From Setoptus koraiensis (lineage: Eukaryota; Arthropoda), in the NCBI GenBank assembly GCA_048013815.1, contig CM106585.1, forward strand, positions 372,001 to 436,000: 64,000 nucleotides of DNA, in the 5' to 3' direction. Shown here one piece after another: positions 23,301 through 35,577 of the stretch. The translations under genes were made by a program, and so were the position numbers. The notes beneath the pieces were generated by a model. That model saw only the letters and a list, made by a program, of their open reading frames with translations. It was not told where the DNA came from and did no database searches. The stretch's first letter is position 1, and each line of letters starts with the position of its first letter.

Positions 23301-25935
23301 CAACAACAAATACCCTACGACCGGCCCACGCAACATCAGAGTAGCCCCAAGGCAGCACTGGCCTCTCAATCACAGCACAGCAATCGTATACAATTTGCCG
23401 GTCAGCAGCACTCCCCCGCAATGAGCTCTCCAACAATGGACAACAGTGTCAAAAATGCAATTAGCAGCTCATCGTCCAATGCAAACATTGCTTACAGCAC
23501 CGCCACCGGAACAGGCTACACAATAGGTGGCGCAAGCAATAACAATCTGGCAACAACTTATCCGTCGTCGTCGTCGTCGATCACACCGGCGATCGCCGCG
23601 CAGTCGCCCCAATCGCCGCTCAATAATCGCTCCACCGTGCCCCAACAAAACAATCAAAACAATCAAAACGGCGCTCAAGCGTTTCGACTGCCCCAATCGA
23701 TCAGCAGCAACAGCAACCAGAAAAATCAAGTACCAACTGTTGCCTCGTCAGCGCCCCCTGGCTCGCTTGCCGGCCTCCATAATCCCTGTAAGCCTGGCTT
23801 CAGCATCGGTGGCTTCTCGACGTCGCTCGCATCTTCGCTAGAGTCCTCGGCTTCGTCCAGCACCACTTATCCCACCAAGACCAGCGGCGTGGCCCAACAG
23901 GAGCCCCACTACTCTGGCGGGCCTCAGTCGCAACAAATCTCTAACTCAATAAGTGACATTTATCCCAATCCGTCGGCGGTCAGATTCAACAGAATAGGAT
24001 CGAGCACGAGAATTAGAAGCCCGTACATATTCAAGGTGATCAGAGCGGACTCCTTGACCGATTGTGAGCGGGCTTGCGCCAGCTCACAAGACCACTGTCG
24101 TTCGTTTAATTACAGGGGCTTCTTTGAGGCGGAAAATTGTGAATTGAGCAGGAATGACACACGAGAATTGAAACTGGACAATCCGTTGTATTTCGAACAG
24201 CACACGCTGTTTGATTATTACGAACGCGATCACCATCATCAATCGTCGGCTCAACAATTGTCGTCGGCATCCATGCTGTCGGCCGCCTATCTCAATGTGC
24301 CCGCCTCAATGATGGCCATAGATTGTGTCGATGTCACACAAAGTTGCACCCCGGACGGAATGGAATTCACGCTGAGGACCCAAGAGCCGTTCAATGGTCG
24401 TATTTACACTTATGGCTTTCACGATTCGTGTTTCTTCGATGGCGAATCTAGCACAACAAGTGTGTTGCGTATAAGCAGAACAAACGGCTTTCCTCGGTGC
24501 GGTACACAACAAATAGGCGATCTAATGACCAACATTGTTGTTGTCCAATTCAATGATTACGTGCAAACAACTCGCGACAAAAAATACAATCTAACCTGCT
24601 ATTTCTCTGGCTATGGCGAGGCAGTGGTCACCTCAAATTATCTAGATACTAAAATAGACGCCAGAAGTCATCCGATGCAAATAGAGCATTTGCCGCCGCA
24701 AAATGTTGTCACGTCAAATGTTGTTTTGCGCATTTTGTACAGAGGTCAGCCTACAAACACCATAGCTTTGGGCGATTTGTTGACATTTCGGCTGGAGGCC
24801 CGCAGTCAGTACAGGTACGACTTGTTAAACAATGAGATATTTGCCACTAATGTCATTGCCAAAGATCCCTACACGGGCCGCCAGGTTCAATTGATAGACT
24901 CGCGCGGATGCCCGCTGGATCCCTTGTATCTGTTTCCTGAGCTACAAAAGACCCCCGACGGATCACTCGAGTCAGAGTTTTATGCCTTCAAGATACCCGA
25001 TTCTAATTTTTTGATATTCCAAGCAACCGTTAGAACGTGTAAAAGTCCCTGCGAGCCAATTATCTGCAGCGATACTAAGACCAGAAATGGCGTTAATTCT
25101 GTTCCATCGTGGGGCAAACGACGACGACGACGCCGAGATGCCTTGAACGAGGGCAACAACGAAGAGGTCACTCTTGTGTCAAATGCAAATGATCAGATGA
25201 ATGGTGATGAGCATTGGGCAAATGAATTGGAGGCAAATGAATCAGTTGAGTTGCACACTATTACAGTGCCGGCCAGATTGAGGGGCCACTCGAGCGAGTT
25301 CAATGTGAGTCGCAACGCAGGGCCCGATGTTCGGGCGAGAAATTTACGAACGGCCTCATCCGATTCGAGCGAAACCGATTTGAGAGAGACCGAGGCAAGC
25401 GACGTGGCAGAAGAGGAAGTTCAAGAGATGTTTAGAGTGTACGCATCACGTGACGACATTCCCAAGCAAAAGTCGTCTCAGTCCTCGGCAGCGGACCAAA
25501 TATCCAAAATGAAGATAAACAATTACGAAGCAAGCAAAGCAACAAATACCGAGGAAAATATTGTCACACAACAGGGCACTGTTTGCCTGTCGGAATTCGG
25601 ATATTATTCAATGGTGTCCGCCATATTGTCGCTTACACTCATGATTGGCTCTGTGGTGTGTGTGGCGGTTTACGTTATGAAAAAGTCTAGATTTGCTGTA
25701 AGTTGTCACTCGACGATTGTTTGAATGTTTAAACTGTTGCGAACAAGCCTCATGTAACATGTATCTCAATTAATTCTGTATCTTCCCATCTATCACTATC
25801 AATATGCAGATAAAGCAAGTTGTTGCGGACAGCCTAGGCCCAGTATCCATGACACAAACGCACCGAAACGTATCTATGAGGGGCCCCGTGAGCTCTTACA
25901 TGATGTATTCATGCTTATTAATCATCATCGTTTGA
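20325..25935 (+). CDS. Large ZP-domain membrane protein with PAN/apple modules (NompA/NOAH-like)
   Basis: Such proteins are apical extracellular matrix components that tie cuticle to epithelia or sensory cilia. Exon 1 (20325..25697) is one 5.4-kb frame. A GTAAGT donor after codon 1791 and a CAG acceptor allow a second exon, 25810..25935, adding 41 residues; reading through instead gives VSCHSTIV and a stop. Order: a hydrophilic N-terminus of about 138 residues, a hydrophobic segment (VKLLIVGLSLLLGSVTIVL) acting as signal peptide or anchor, PAN-like modules near 175-260, 330-430 and 445-525, polyglutamine at 262-284, a Ser/Asn/Gln/Pro-rich region to about 1200, a fourth PAN (ECVNLC-like DCERACASSQDHCRSFNY) near 1222-1300, and a ZP domain near 1332-1590 with eight or more cysteines. 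A furin-type site (GKRRRRRR) lies near 1600 and a membrane segment near 1759-1785. The PAN plus ZP layout resembles NompA/NOAH, but neyo/morpheyus-type proteins are alternatives, so no symbol is given. The true start may lie downstream or in another exon. Confidence 0.85.
21112..21174 (+). repeat. CAA/CAG tract encoding polyglutamine in the ZP/PAN gene
   Basis: A run of mixed CAA and CAG codons encodes about 21 glutamines between the first and second PAN modules. Mixed codons usually lower slippage compared with pure CAG. Confidence 0.95.
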
Positions 25936-26655
25936 GATGTGTCACACATGACTCAAATGTTGTGTCCAGTTGTCGTATTTAAAATCATATCATCGCATCA
26001 TTGTCTTATAATGTTTAATGTTCATAATATTGATTGTTTTAAAATTGCTATCACCATATAAATAGAGATCGGAAAAACATTTGGAAAAGGGGTCGCTTCA
26101 AAGTTACCACATTATCATAAATACAAGCGTCGTGATAATGCAAATGCCGGTGATGAGAAAATGTAGCTGCCGCTGGCTAGCCTCACGAGTGGAGCAGTTT
26201 TATGGCTTGCGAGGCTTGCATCTGCAATTGTCACTGGCGTTGTTGTTGTTGCTGTTGTTGTTGTTACTGTAGTTGTTGCTGTTGTTGATGATGATGGTGG
26301 TGCAGTTGTTGTGGGCGGCAGTGAGCACAAGAGCGTCGCGACGAGTGCTCTTTCAATTACCGATGCTAGCTTGCCGACTGATGGTATCAGCATGCAAAAT
26401 CAATGGATCAAAAGTGGATGTTTATTTGGACATGTGGATATAAATGAGAGCAAGGGAGTTAAGTGATGACGAGCGTGATTGGTGCGCAGTCAATCATCGC
26501 GCTCGTCGTGGTCAGCGTCTGTGGTTAGCGATTTGCCGCAATACAAGCTGCATATAGAAGCGGCAATCCGATTTGATCCAATCTGATCGAATCAAGGCGC
26601 ACAGGCGAGCTCACATGGGGAGAGACTCGCATGGCGAGCGACGGAGATTCTGCTG

Positions 26656-26757
26656 GGTTCTATCGGACGAGATCGGACGAGATCGGACGAGATCGACGAA
26701 ACAGAGAGTGAAGGCAGAGAGTGAAGGCAGAGAGTGAAGGCAGAGAGTGAAGGCAAA
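26656..26757. repeat. Two adjacent short tandem repeats (GATCGGACGA and GAGAGTGAAGGCA units)
   Basis: Roughly three to four copies of a 10-bp unit (GATCGGACGA) are followed by four copies of a 13-bp unit (GAGAGTGAAGGCA). No coding potential or protein-binding consensus is recognised. Confidence 0.8.
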
Positions 26758-27718
26758 ATCATGACACGAACACACGCAGAGAGAATTTAATAATGGTCAT
26801 CAGCAGTGCGACTATATCACGCCATCAAACAACAACAACACCATTAATAATATTAATGCTTCTTTGTGTCTATGCCCATCGATGTGTGCTGTTGTGTTTG
26901 TATTCGTGTTTGCCGGACAATCACTTGACAAGCCGTGCCAAGGCAACGCTTTTGTGATTGTTCGTTCACTTGGACTCGGTCGCTCATTTCGTGCTCTTGC
27001 TCTCACACAGAATCCCTCTGTTTGTATGCAATTTGGCCCCAAGATTGGGCACGAGACTGCATTGTCGCAAGTCGACAGCCAGCAGCAGCAACTCCGGTAG
27101 CAGCAACTTGAAACAGGCTCTAGGTGCATATCTTTATTTTCAATGTGTTGTTTGTGGGGGCCAATGAGACACCACAAACAGCAACGCAAACAGTTATCAC
27201 AGCTAACAGTTGACACCAAACGGGCACTGTGTTATTGTTGTCGGCTAGCCTGCATTTGCCTGCTTTTGCCTGGCAGTGTCGGCCAGCAAAACATTAAGTT
27301 GTGCCAACATTAAGTGCTGTTTTACACAATTTTATCCCTCAGGCAAGCTCATCTGGCCAAGGTCTGGCGTTTGGTATCTGGCGGACACTTTGTGGCATGA
27401 TGGAGATTGGCGCAGTTTGCCAGAGAGAGGCTCGCTGGTGCAGAGAGAGAGAGAGAGACAGTCAAATATGGATACAGCACGCAGCGTGTTTGTGTTTGAC
27501 GAGCTGAAATAAGAGGCCCCCCACTAACAACACAACGTAAGTGGACCAACAACTAAAGAGCAACCAGCCATATTGTTGGCTGATTGTCATCGTGTTGGCC
27601 AGTGTAGCTGTTGGCTAGATTGTTGGTTAAACGCTCTCGTTGGGTCACTTCTCTCATCGTGGCCACTAACAGGAATTAGTTGGTGGCCACCAACAAAACA
27701 CCATCATCAGCATTGAGC

Positions 27719-27808
27719 CGTCGGTTGTTGGTCGTCGGTTGTCGGTTGTCAGTTGTTGGCCGTCGGTCGTCGGTTGTTGGCCGTCGGTCGTCGGTTGTTG
27801 GCTGTCGG
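27719..27808. repeat. G/T-rich minisatellite with a 21-bp unit
   Basis: The core unit GTTGTTGGCCGTCGGTCGTC plus G repeats with variation, built from TCGGTTG and TTGGCCG sub-motifs. Confidence 0.8.
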
Positions 27809-29036
27809 CCTTGGTCGGCAACAAGACTCCAGTTGCTAGACTCCAATTGGCACAGTCAACGAGAAGCGACAAACGACAGGCGACTTCTCTTCTGTTCCGG
27901 TGGCCAAAATGCAGTTTGCCACGGTCCAGTCAGAGGTGGACAGATAACATGGCCATAGATTAGCATGAGCAGCCATGGGCACGGCTCTGACTCGTTTCGC
28001 TGGCGCTAATTTTCAATTGCCACTCGTGTTGATGATGCTCATAGAGGCAGGCTGCAACTTACAATAATGACACACAACGGGTAGACTCGACAGCCAAGCT
28101 CGTCAGGCAACCAGAACCATATAACAAGCGGCCGTACGCCAAGTGAGCAGCGACAAGACTGGCACTCGGAAGTGAGACAATCTTGGCAATGAATTGTGAG
28201 TCGCAGCAGCGAGTGCCTTCAAATGGAATTATCTAGTTAGTGGGCCCAGCAGAGAAATTGATACAACAGTCGCTTGGATGATGTGTCAGGCAAAGCGCGA
28301 TTGTAAGCAAACAAACAAACAATAGATAGATGGATGGAAAGATGCATTTTGGTGTGTTTCATTTCGGGCACATTTTGCACACCAAACAGCAGCAAACATG
28401 GCCAACACGGCTAACACGGCTAACATGGCGGCGATAATTGGGTAAGCCGGGCTTGACATCATTTGGTAGGTGTCTAGTACGTGTCTACTGTCACAGCGAG
28501 AGTGAGTTGGTGTCTGACAGGCACAGTGTGCATTACAACAAATACATAACCCGTCGTTGTGTAAAACTGTGTGTCTATTACACAACAAGCGAGAGAGATC
28601 AATTGAGATTAAACGGAAGTTGCGTAATGTAGCGAATAGACAAAAGTAGTGGCTGGCATATATAGATTTGTAGACTGTGTGTGTGTGGATTTTTTATAAA
28701 CAACAACAAAACCAAACAAAGAGACAGAGAGAGAGAAAAACAAGTTGTTATTGTTGCTCTTATGAAGCTAATGTGTCAACTGTGTTCGGGCGAGGCCGGG
28801 GCCGGGGGCTGCCAATGCCAATGCGACTGGCTGTGGCACTGTGACCATTATTGCTGGCACGGCGGGCCAAGAAGTAAGCACACATCATTAATAGCACGTG
28901 TAAAAACGAGTTACAACCAGTTGGACGAAGCATGCACTATGCGCGCACCGTGTGCGTAACTGTTACGTAAGTCGCGCACGACACACAACACACAAGCTAG
29001 TAGAACCGTTAAACTACTACTACCACTACTATACTT

Positions 29037-29084
29037 ACAGACTGTAGTACAGACTGTAATACAGACTGTACTACAGACTGTAAG
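29037..29084. repeat. Four tandem 12-bp units (ACAGACTGTANN)
   Basis: Units start at 29037, 29049, 29061 and 29073. Each contains ACAGACTGTA followed by GT, AT, CT or AG. ACAGACTGTA is close to self-complementary, so the array can fold. Confidence 0.9.
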
Positions 29085-29435
29085 TTACAGTTAGTTGTAG
29101 TGCAAGTTGTACGTGACTCGTGAGCGCCAAGGTGTGGCGCTCGCACAATAACGCTAGAGGGAGTTGGGGTTGTTAGTAGAGGTTGATTAACAGGATACAA
29201 ATGAGCCAACTGGCTGGCCAGCGATTATTTACTTATGCTGAATACAAGCGCTAATTGGTAACGCCTTGTGTCGTCGGCATTATCATGCATCATTCGACTT
29301 AATTTGTATTGATGAGATCGATACGCAGCAAATGGCAACAAATAACAAATGCGGCGTGTTGTGCGACAGGCCGCGCTGGCTTACATTTGTAGGTGTAGAT
29401 GATTCATGAGTCACTATCCAGTCATTCAGATTTTC

Positions 29436-29580
29436 AGATATTTGGATATTTGGATATTTGGATATTTGGATATTTGGATATTTGGATATTTGGATATTCA
29501 GATATTCAGATATTCAGACAGCCAGACATTCAGTCATTCGGATGTTCGGATATTCGCATATTCGCATATTCGGATATTGG
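29436..29580. repeat. 8-bp GATATTTG array grading into GATATTCA/GATATTCG
   Basis: About seven perfect GATATTTG units are followed by diverged units ending in CA, CG and CC over about 145 bp, a simple satellite expanded by slippage. The frames DIWIFGY and the like are by-products. Confidence 0.9.
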
Positions 29581-30030
29581 GATATAGCTGTGATCGGTGA
29601 TGAGTGATCACAAATGAGCAATGATGAACGAATGAGCAACAGCGAGACCAGTATAACATTTGATTGCATCATCGTATGCAAAGTGTACGGTCATAGTTGG
29701 CTTGCACTCAATTGGCCTTTAAGTGACGATTGCTCAACGCAACACACTAACGACTCTGTTTACATGAGCAAGCCGATGGAGATGTTTGCCAGCCATGGAC
29801 ACACTGGCAACTGGATTATACTGTTTATTATATAATAATGTAAAATGTAGTTTGTGTGCAGAGCGCCGTTTGTTTATGCCAAAACTGCATTGCACTGCAC
29901 TGCACCGTACTGGCTGAACTGGCTACTTGAGTAGCACTGATTCGGTAGTCACACACAACCATTAGCACGCTGCTTGCATCTATTATGCAATCATGAATTA
30001 TCAACTTGATAAGTAATTAGTTATCTAATG

Positions 30031-30072
30031 CTTCAACGTTTGGCCCGCTGTCAGCCTGGCCAAACGTTGAAG
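30031..30072. repeat. Perfect 15-bp stem hairpin with 12-nt loop
   Basis: CTTCAACGTTTGGCC (30031-30045) pairs perfectly with its reverse complement at 30058-30072 around a 12-nt loop. The stem is mixed-sequence, unlike the simple repeats around it. It is too short for a typical microRNA precursor unless imperfect pairing continues outward. Confidence 0.9.
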
Positions 30073-33000
30073 TCCAACACCAATTGTCGAGTCACACAGC
30101 AAATTGCAAACTATAGCGACACAACGCGCAAACAAGCGGCTCCTCTATTCAGCCGACAAGTTTAAACTTTTAGTTTGATATCTCTACACTGGAGTACACT
30201 TACTTTTTGCAAAATGTTTGTCGTTGTTGCTGTCTAAACAACGACAACAACAACAACAAACATCCAGAGCAAATAACAAACGGCAAACAAGCCAGCCAGC
30301 CAAACAAACAAACAAACGACCAACAGCAACCCCTTCATACGCTGCCTCACTTTGCGCCACCACTCCTGCCCAAATGCCTTTTCTTACATCTGGTTCAGTA
30401 CAAGTCCGCCAGGGTGACGCTATCTGCTTGCCAAAAGCGATGCAGCAGTTGATCATGACCGCTAGTGTAGATCTGCTGAAAAATTGCTGCAAATAGTCAT
30501 CGCGCGTGCTCTTTTCAGTCTCGTTACAGCGCTCTGCTGTTCATGCGCTCTGTGAAGCAATCAAACAGAGAGAATATTTAACGAAACAACTCGCTTACGG
30601 CATCACAATTGTCGCTTTTCCAGCGCCCCTCGCGGACATGTGTCAAACCCGGTGAAGAGCCATCGGGAAAAATTCAAACACAGTGCGCACAATGGACACA
30701 CAGCAGTAACATTAGTCTAATGTTAGAGGATTACGGCAGCATCAGATTGTGCAGACGAGGCGAGACACATTATGTAACACACAGTAGACGACATGTAACA
30801 CTAGCAATTTGTAGGGGCCAGTGTAAGCTCCACCGCGCGCCTAGTGGATAACTGGCGCACGTCATTGTGCAACACACAATTGAGCCACAGACAATTGAGA
30901 TATACTGTATGAGGTTGGCATGTCATGCTGCGTGAGTGTATTATTTGTGCGCTCTATTCAACAGTGTTCGTTCGGTAGGGGCGCTGCGGGCACACTGTTG
31001 AAAGCTGTTGCATGAGCGCGGCACGACTTCGGTGATACATCCTGTGTAAAGGTTGGGTGTAATACACGGAGAAACTACCGAGAGAGAGGGAGAGAGAGAG
31101 ATAGTCTGCCTACTATACCTACTACACATGCTGTAGTTGTAGTGCACGACAGCAAATGGCCAATTAAGTGTGTGCCGAGCTGCGTTAAGCAGGCTGGCAA
31201 GCTAAAGGCTTGCATGAAAGAATCAAATTAATTTAGTAATTGATGTGGTGATAGTGGCTAAGCCCTCGTTAACACTTGCTTTAGTTACACCAGCCACCGT
31301 GTGAGTTGAACAGTGTGTGTCTGCTGCTTAAGATGGCCGCCGCTGCTGCCGCATTATTGTTTATAGCCAACACGAACCGAGCACACACACAGTCCGGACA
31401 ACTCAAGTCGATTACATAAGTGGTCGGCCGAGCCAGCCAACAGCGAGCGGCGAGCGGCGTTTGCCGGCAACGACGACAGGGGCAGCATCAGCGCCGACCA
31501 ATAAAGGCGCTGCTGTTGTTGTTGTTGCTGTTGTTTGGCCGTGGTTGTTTGGCCAGTGTGTTTAACAACTGGCCCGTGAGTCGCAGAGCCGCCAGCAGAC
31601 GTAATAGACGTCAATTGTGATAGACAGGCCCACTGTTGTTATCTCATACACAACACAACACAACACAACACCATTCTTTGTCCCATTCTCTCGTTAGCCG
31701 CTTGCCGGGCACGCTGTCGCTGGCGTCGCTGCTGCTAACGCCGCCGAACGCCGCCGAACGCTGCCGAACGCTGCCGAACGCTGGCAAGTTGTGAGGCGAA
31801 GCGAGGCGATGCGCGGTGTGGCGTGGCGCGCCATTTGCATTCGCGACCGACACACACACACACACACACGCAGCCAACGTATCATTGGGTTCTTTTTTGA
31901 CAACAGCGACAGCAACAGCCACAACAGCGGCCACGCCAGCGTCAAACCGGGGGACTGATTTGTGTTGCGCGCTGCCAGACGCCGTGCTGCTGGCCGGTGA
32001 AATTGCCGATGGATTAGTATTTCGGACAGCGTCTCACTCCAGTGGGCCCGACTGTGTTTGGGCCGCCAGTTTGGGCCTGCACCGGAGACGACGGTGCGGA
32101 CGGCGCGGACGGCGCGCCAGCCAGCGGACAGGGGACACTGCACGCGGGTCAGGCCGCTCGGGCAGTTTGGGCACTGGAGTGCAAGTTGTTTGCCCGTTCG
32201 GCTGGCGTGATGCTCGCCGGCCGCAGCGTGCAACGAGCCATTTAGTCGCTAAATAAGCGTGCTTTTATCGCTACCATGTCGTCGTGGTCGCCGCCTGCGC
32301 CAATTGGCCGGTATCAATTGGCGAGCCGTGTATTATGTGTTTGCGTAGTTGGACTGTTCAAACTGTGCACACTATAGGCCGCACAGGGCTGGCTGTGGGC
32401 ATAGTTTGAGGGAGCGTGAACAAAGAGTAATCGATGGACGCATCGATGGATGTTTGCACTGATTTACATGGCACTGTCCAACAGCGACCGCTCAACAGCG
32501 ACCGCTCAACAGCGACTGTTGCGAGTGGCAAATGGCCGCTCAACAGCCTGACAGCTCGGCCCGATGCTGGCCCGACGGCCGACACAGCGACGCAGCCCAC
32601 AGCCATGTTGCCGACGACGGCCCGCAAGCCAAAACGATGCCGATGAGCATCATGATGAATCGTGATGATGAGCCGGCCAGTCGCATGCTAATTGCCACTG
32701 GCCGCTCGCCAGTGAGTGGCAGCGCCACCGCAACTGGCCACACCGTTGCTGGCCGGCCGATCGGCTGGCTGGCAAGCTCATGCGAGTGACTGTTGCAACA
32801 GTTACATTGCCGGCATGAGTAGTTGTGCAGTCATTTAGTCCCTTTGGCAACACACACACACACACACACACACACAAATAGCCTGTTAATGCCGGTCAGC
32901 GCCGCGTAAGGCCAAACGCACACCAAAGTGACCAATGAGAGCAGCGTGGCTCGCAACGGTAATACACTGGCCCGATACGGCTCGCTATGAGCGGCTCACT

Positions 33001-33169
33001 GTAAGCAGCTCAGGTGCCGCTTGCATCGGCCGGCAATTTGGCAATGGTGCCGGCTAATCGCCAGAGGAGATCTCTCCTCCGTGTATCTGCTCAGCAGATT
33101 CTGCTGGATATCTGTGTATCTGTGCAGTCTGCACATATACAGATATGTCGAGCATATACGCAGCACATA

Positions 33170-33241
33170 TCCAGCGAACAGCCAGCGAATGCCCAGCGAA
33201 TGCCCAGCGAATAGCCAGCGGATAGCCAGCAGATAGCCAGC
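33170..33241. repeat. Tandem repeat of about 10-11 bp (ATGCCCAGCGA / ATAGCCAGCGG)
   Basis: Six or more degenerate copies head-to-tail, followed by three copies of a GTATATCTGGC unit up to about 33282. Confidence 0.75.
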
Positions 33242-33989
33242 GCACACCTAGCGTATATCTGGCGTATATCTGGCGTGTATCTGTATGGTGTGAGCTAGTG
33301 GCAGATGAGCGTTGAGAGTCGGAGAATGTGAGAATATGAGAATGGGCAGCCAAACAAGCCAACAAAGTGAGGCTGTTGTATGTGTCGCTGTTGCCCAGTG
33401 ACTCAGCGCCAGTGAGCGCATCATGCGGCCTGTCGGGCCGGCCAAACGCATCGCTAATCCAATTGGCTGTCCGTTGCTGCTCGCGCCGATTCGAAGCCTT
33501 CGAGTCGGCGAGAGTCGAAGGGTCCGCGCTGGCAACCCGCCGACGAGCGGCCCGCCGACCAGCCGACGCTTCGATGGGTGACGAATCCGGCTCGCTGTTC
33601 GGCCGGCTTCCTGCTGCTCGCCGCTTGCCACTGTTACCACTTGAGCACAAACACCGACAGACATTTTGTTTTTTCGCCATGTCTCAATGCTCTTTGTCTC
33701 TTGGCGCGGCACAGCGGCTCGCATCCGTCGAGCCGCCGCTCCGGAACAGTCGCGCCAGTCGCGCCGATTGCACCATTCGGAACAGTCGGAACAGTTTGCA
33801 TCAGCCGAGCGGGCACAGTGGCGGGCAATGTTGCGCAGTCCCCAACAGTCGGGGGACGCAGCGCGTTGCGTGAGCGAACATTTCAAATGTTGTTCGATGC
33901 GTGCGTGCGTGCCTGTGTTTGTGCGCTGACCAATCTAGCGTGATCTCGCTACAGTTTACTGCAGTTGAGTGTGCAGTCTACCAGTTATA

Positions 33990-34066
33990 CTCTGGCAGTT
34001 CTGGCTGCTCTGGCAATTCTGACGGCTCTGGCGGCTCTGGCGGCTCTGGCAGCTCTGGCGGCTCGA
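33990..34066. repeat. 9-bp TCTGGCGGC tandem repeat
   Basis: About eight copies with substitutions. In one frame it would read Gly-Ser-Gly repeats, but the open frame around it is short and unsupported. Confidence 0.75.
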
Positions 34067-34950
34067 GCAGCTATCCAAATGATCATTGTGTAGTGTGCAC
34101 AGGACGCGCACACCGAACGCAGCGAGCGTAACCTCTTGAGCTTCGTCGTTTAGCATGCTAAGCCCGCTGGCTTGAGCGCGGCCAGCAGCAAGTTATGTAA
34201 CACAACAACTGTGCACAACAGAGTGTGCAGCATTGCAGGGTGTGTGTGTGTGTGTCGCGACTTGCAGCGACGCGGCCAGGGACAGCGGCCAGAGACAGCG
34301 GCGGCGGCGGCGGAGACGGGAGTGCGCAGAATGTTTAGTAGTGGCATTTGTTTATAGGAGACTTGTTTAAAGATGACAAGAATACTGATTCGCTTAACAT
34401 CATCTTGATCATCGTCAAAAACAAAGATGAGATAAGATGACATCATTAAGTAGTAGTGGTGCTGAATGGCCACCATTGCTATCAACTGCGCACTGCGACG
34501 ATATGCGACCATATACGACGACCATTCATAGTCATGGTAATAATATCGCGTTGCGTCGCATATCATATCTTGCTATATCTTGCTGTAGCGTATCATATCA
34601 CACACACACACACATACATACGCTGATGATCGGCGGCTGATGGTCATGTGTGCATGTATCATGTACCAGTGAATGCACTGCCAATGTAGTGCCAAGTAGC
34701 ATCAACACCATGGCCACTGTCACACAGTGTCGATGCGCCTTGTTGGTGTTGCCTGCCGCGGGACAACTTGTCTCACTTGCCGCACTCACTTCCTTGCGCC
34801 TTGCCTGTGACTGCACACTGCTCACCAGTCACTGGTCACCAGTGTGCGCGCAATCCAGTTGCACACTGGTCACGAGCCGCGGCCACTGCCCATTGTGCGC
34901 ACGCTGCCCTTCTCGCCACCAGATGGCCCAAGATTGGGCCCTCTCTCTAC

Positions 34951-35033
34951 CGGAGTCTGTGCTGGACTCTCTACTGGAGTCTGTGCTGCAGTCTCTACTG
35001 GACTCCAGTAACTGGAGTCTCTCTACCAGAGTC
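34951..35033. repeat. CTGGAGTCT/CTACTGGA direct and inverted repeats
   Basis: Several copies of (C)TGGAGTCT, CTGGACTC and CTCTACTGG are interleaved. Direct repeats have a period near 24 bp and parts are mutually complementary (GGACTCCAG near CTGGAGTC). Confidence 0.65.
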
Positions 35034-35550
35034 TAGAGGGTCTGCAGGCCGCGGCACATTCTGTGCCATAGAGTGTGTGGAGCAGCAGTTGCGACTCACC
35101 AGCTACTTGTGAGTGGCGAAGAGTGTCTCATGCTACGCGACTCACACTATGCGATTCATGGGCTCGCACCAGACGCGCAGTACCAGTCGTCTGTGCGCAG
35201 TTGGTGCCGCTTTGATGATACCCAAGTGTACGTGCGCCCGTACCTGTGAATGGAGCATAAGGGGCACAGGGGGCAGGGGCAAAGGGGGCTCCTCTTTCTG
35301 GTTGAGTCAATGTGCGGCGCGCAAACATAATAAGGATTCGATCATCATCATCTGCACGATTTGTATATAAGTCGCTGGACAAGGGATAATCTGCACTGTA
35401 CTAATGCTGTGTGTGTGTGCATGGTCAAAAGTTCTCTCTGCGAGCTACAAGTTCCATCATATAAAGTTCGACCATGGAACATGTACGGATACAACATGTG
35501 TAGATAGAACAACTGCGCCGGCACAGTAGTAAACAGTATACTATACTGAT

Positions 35551-35577
35551 TATACTATACCGACTCGGTATAGTATA
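35551..35577. repeat. 13-bp perfect palindrome with a 1-nt centre
   Basis: TATACTATACCGA is followed by C and its exact reverse complement. Partial copies of the same motif (GTATACTATAC, TACCGAGTATAG) flank it, so the site is a cluster of cruciform-prone sequence. Confidence 0.9.

Noticed and set aside
28981-29209. ACAGACTGTA repeats as a structured RNA
   Set aside because: Tandem slippage explains the pattern, and nothing supports a defined fold or transcription.
31694-33886. Several open frames of 120-212 residues on both strands
   Set aside because: They overlap each other in up to four frames, are Arg/Ala/Ser-rich from G/C-rich stop-poor DNA, contain simple repeats, and show no domain or splice logic.
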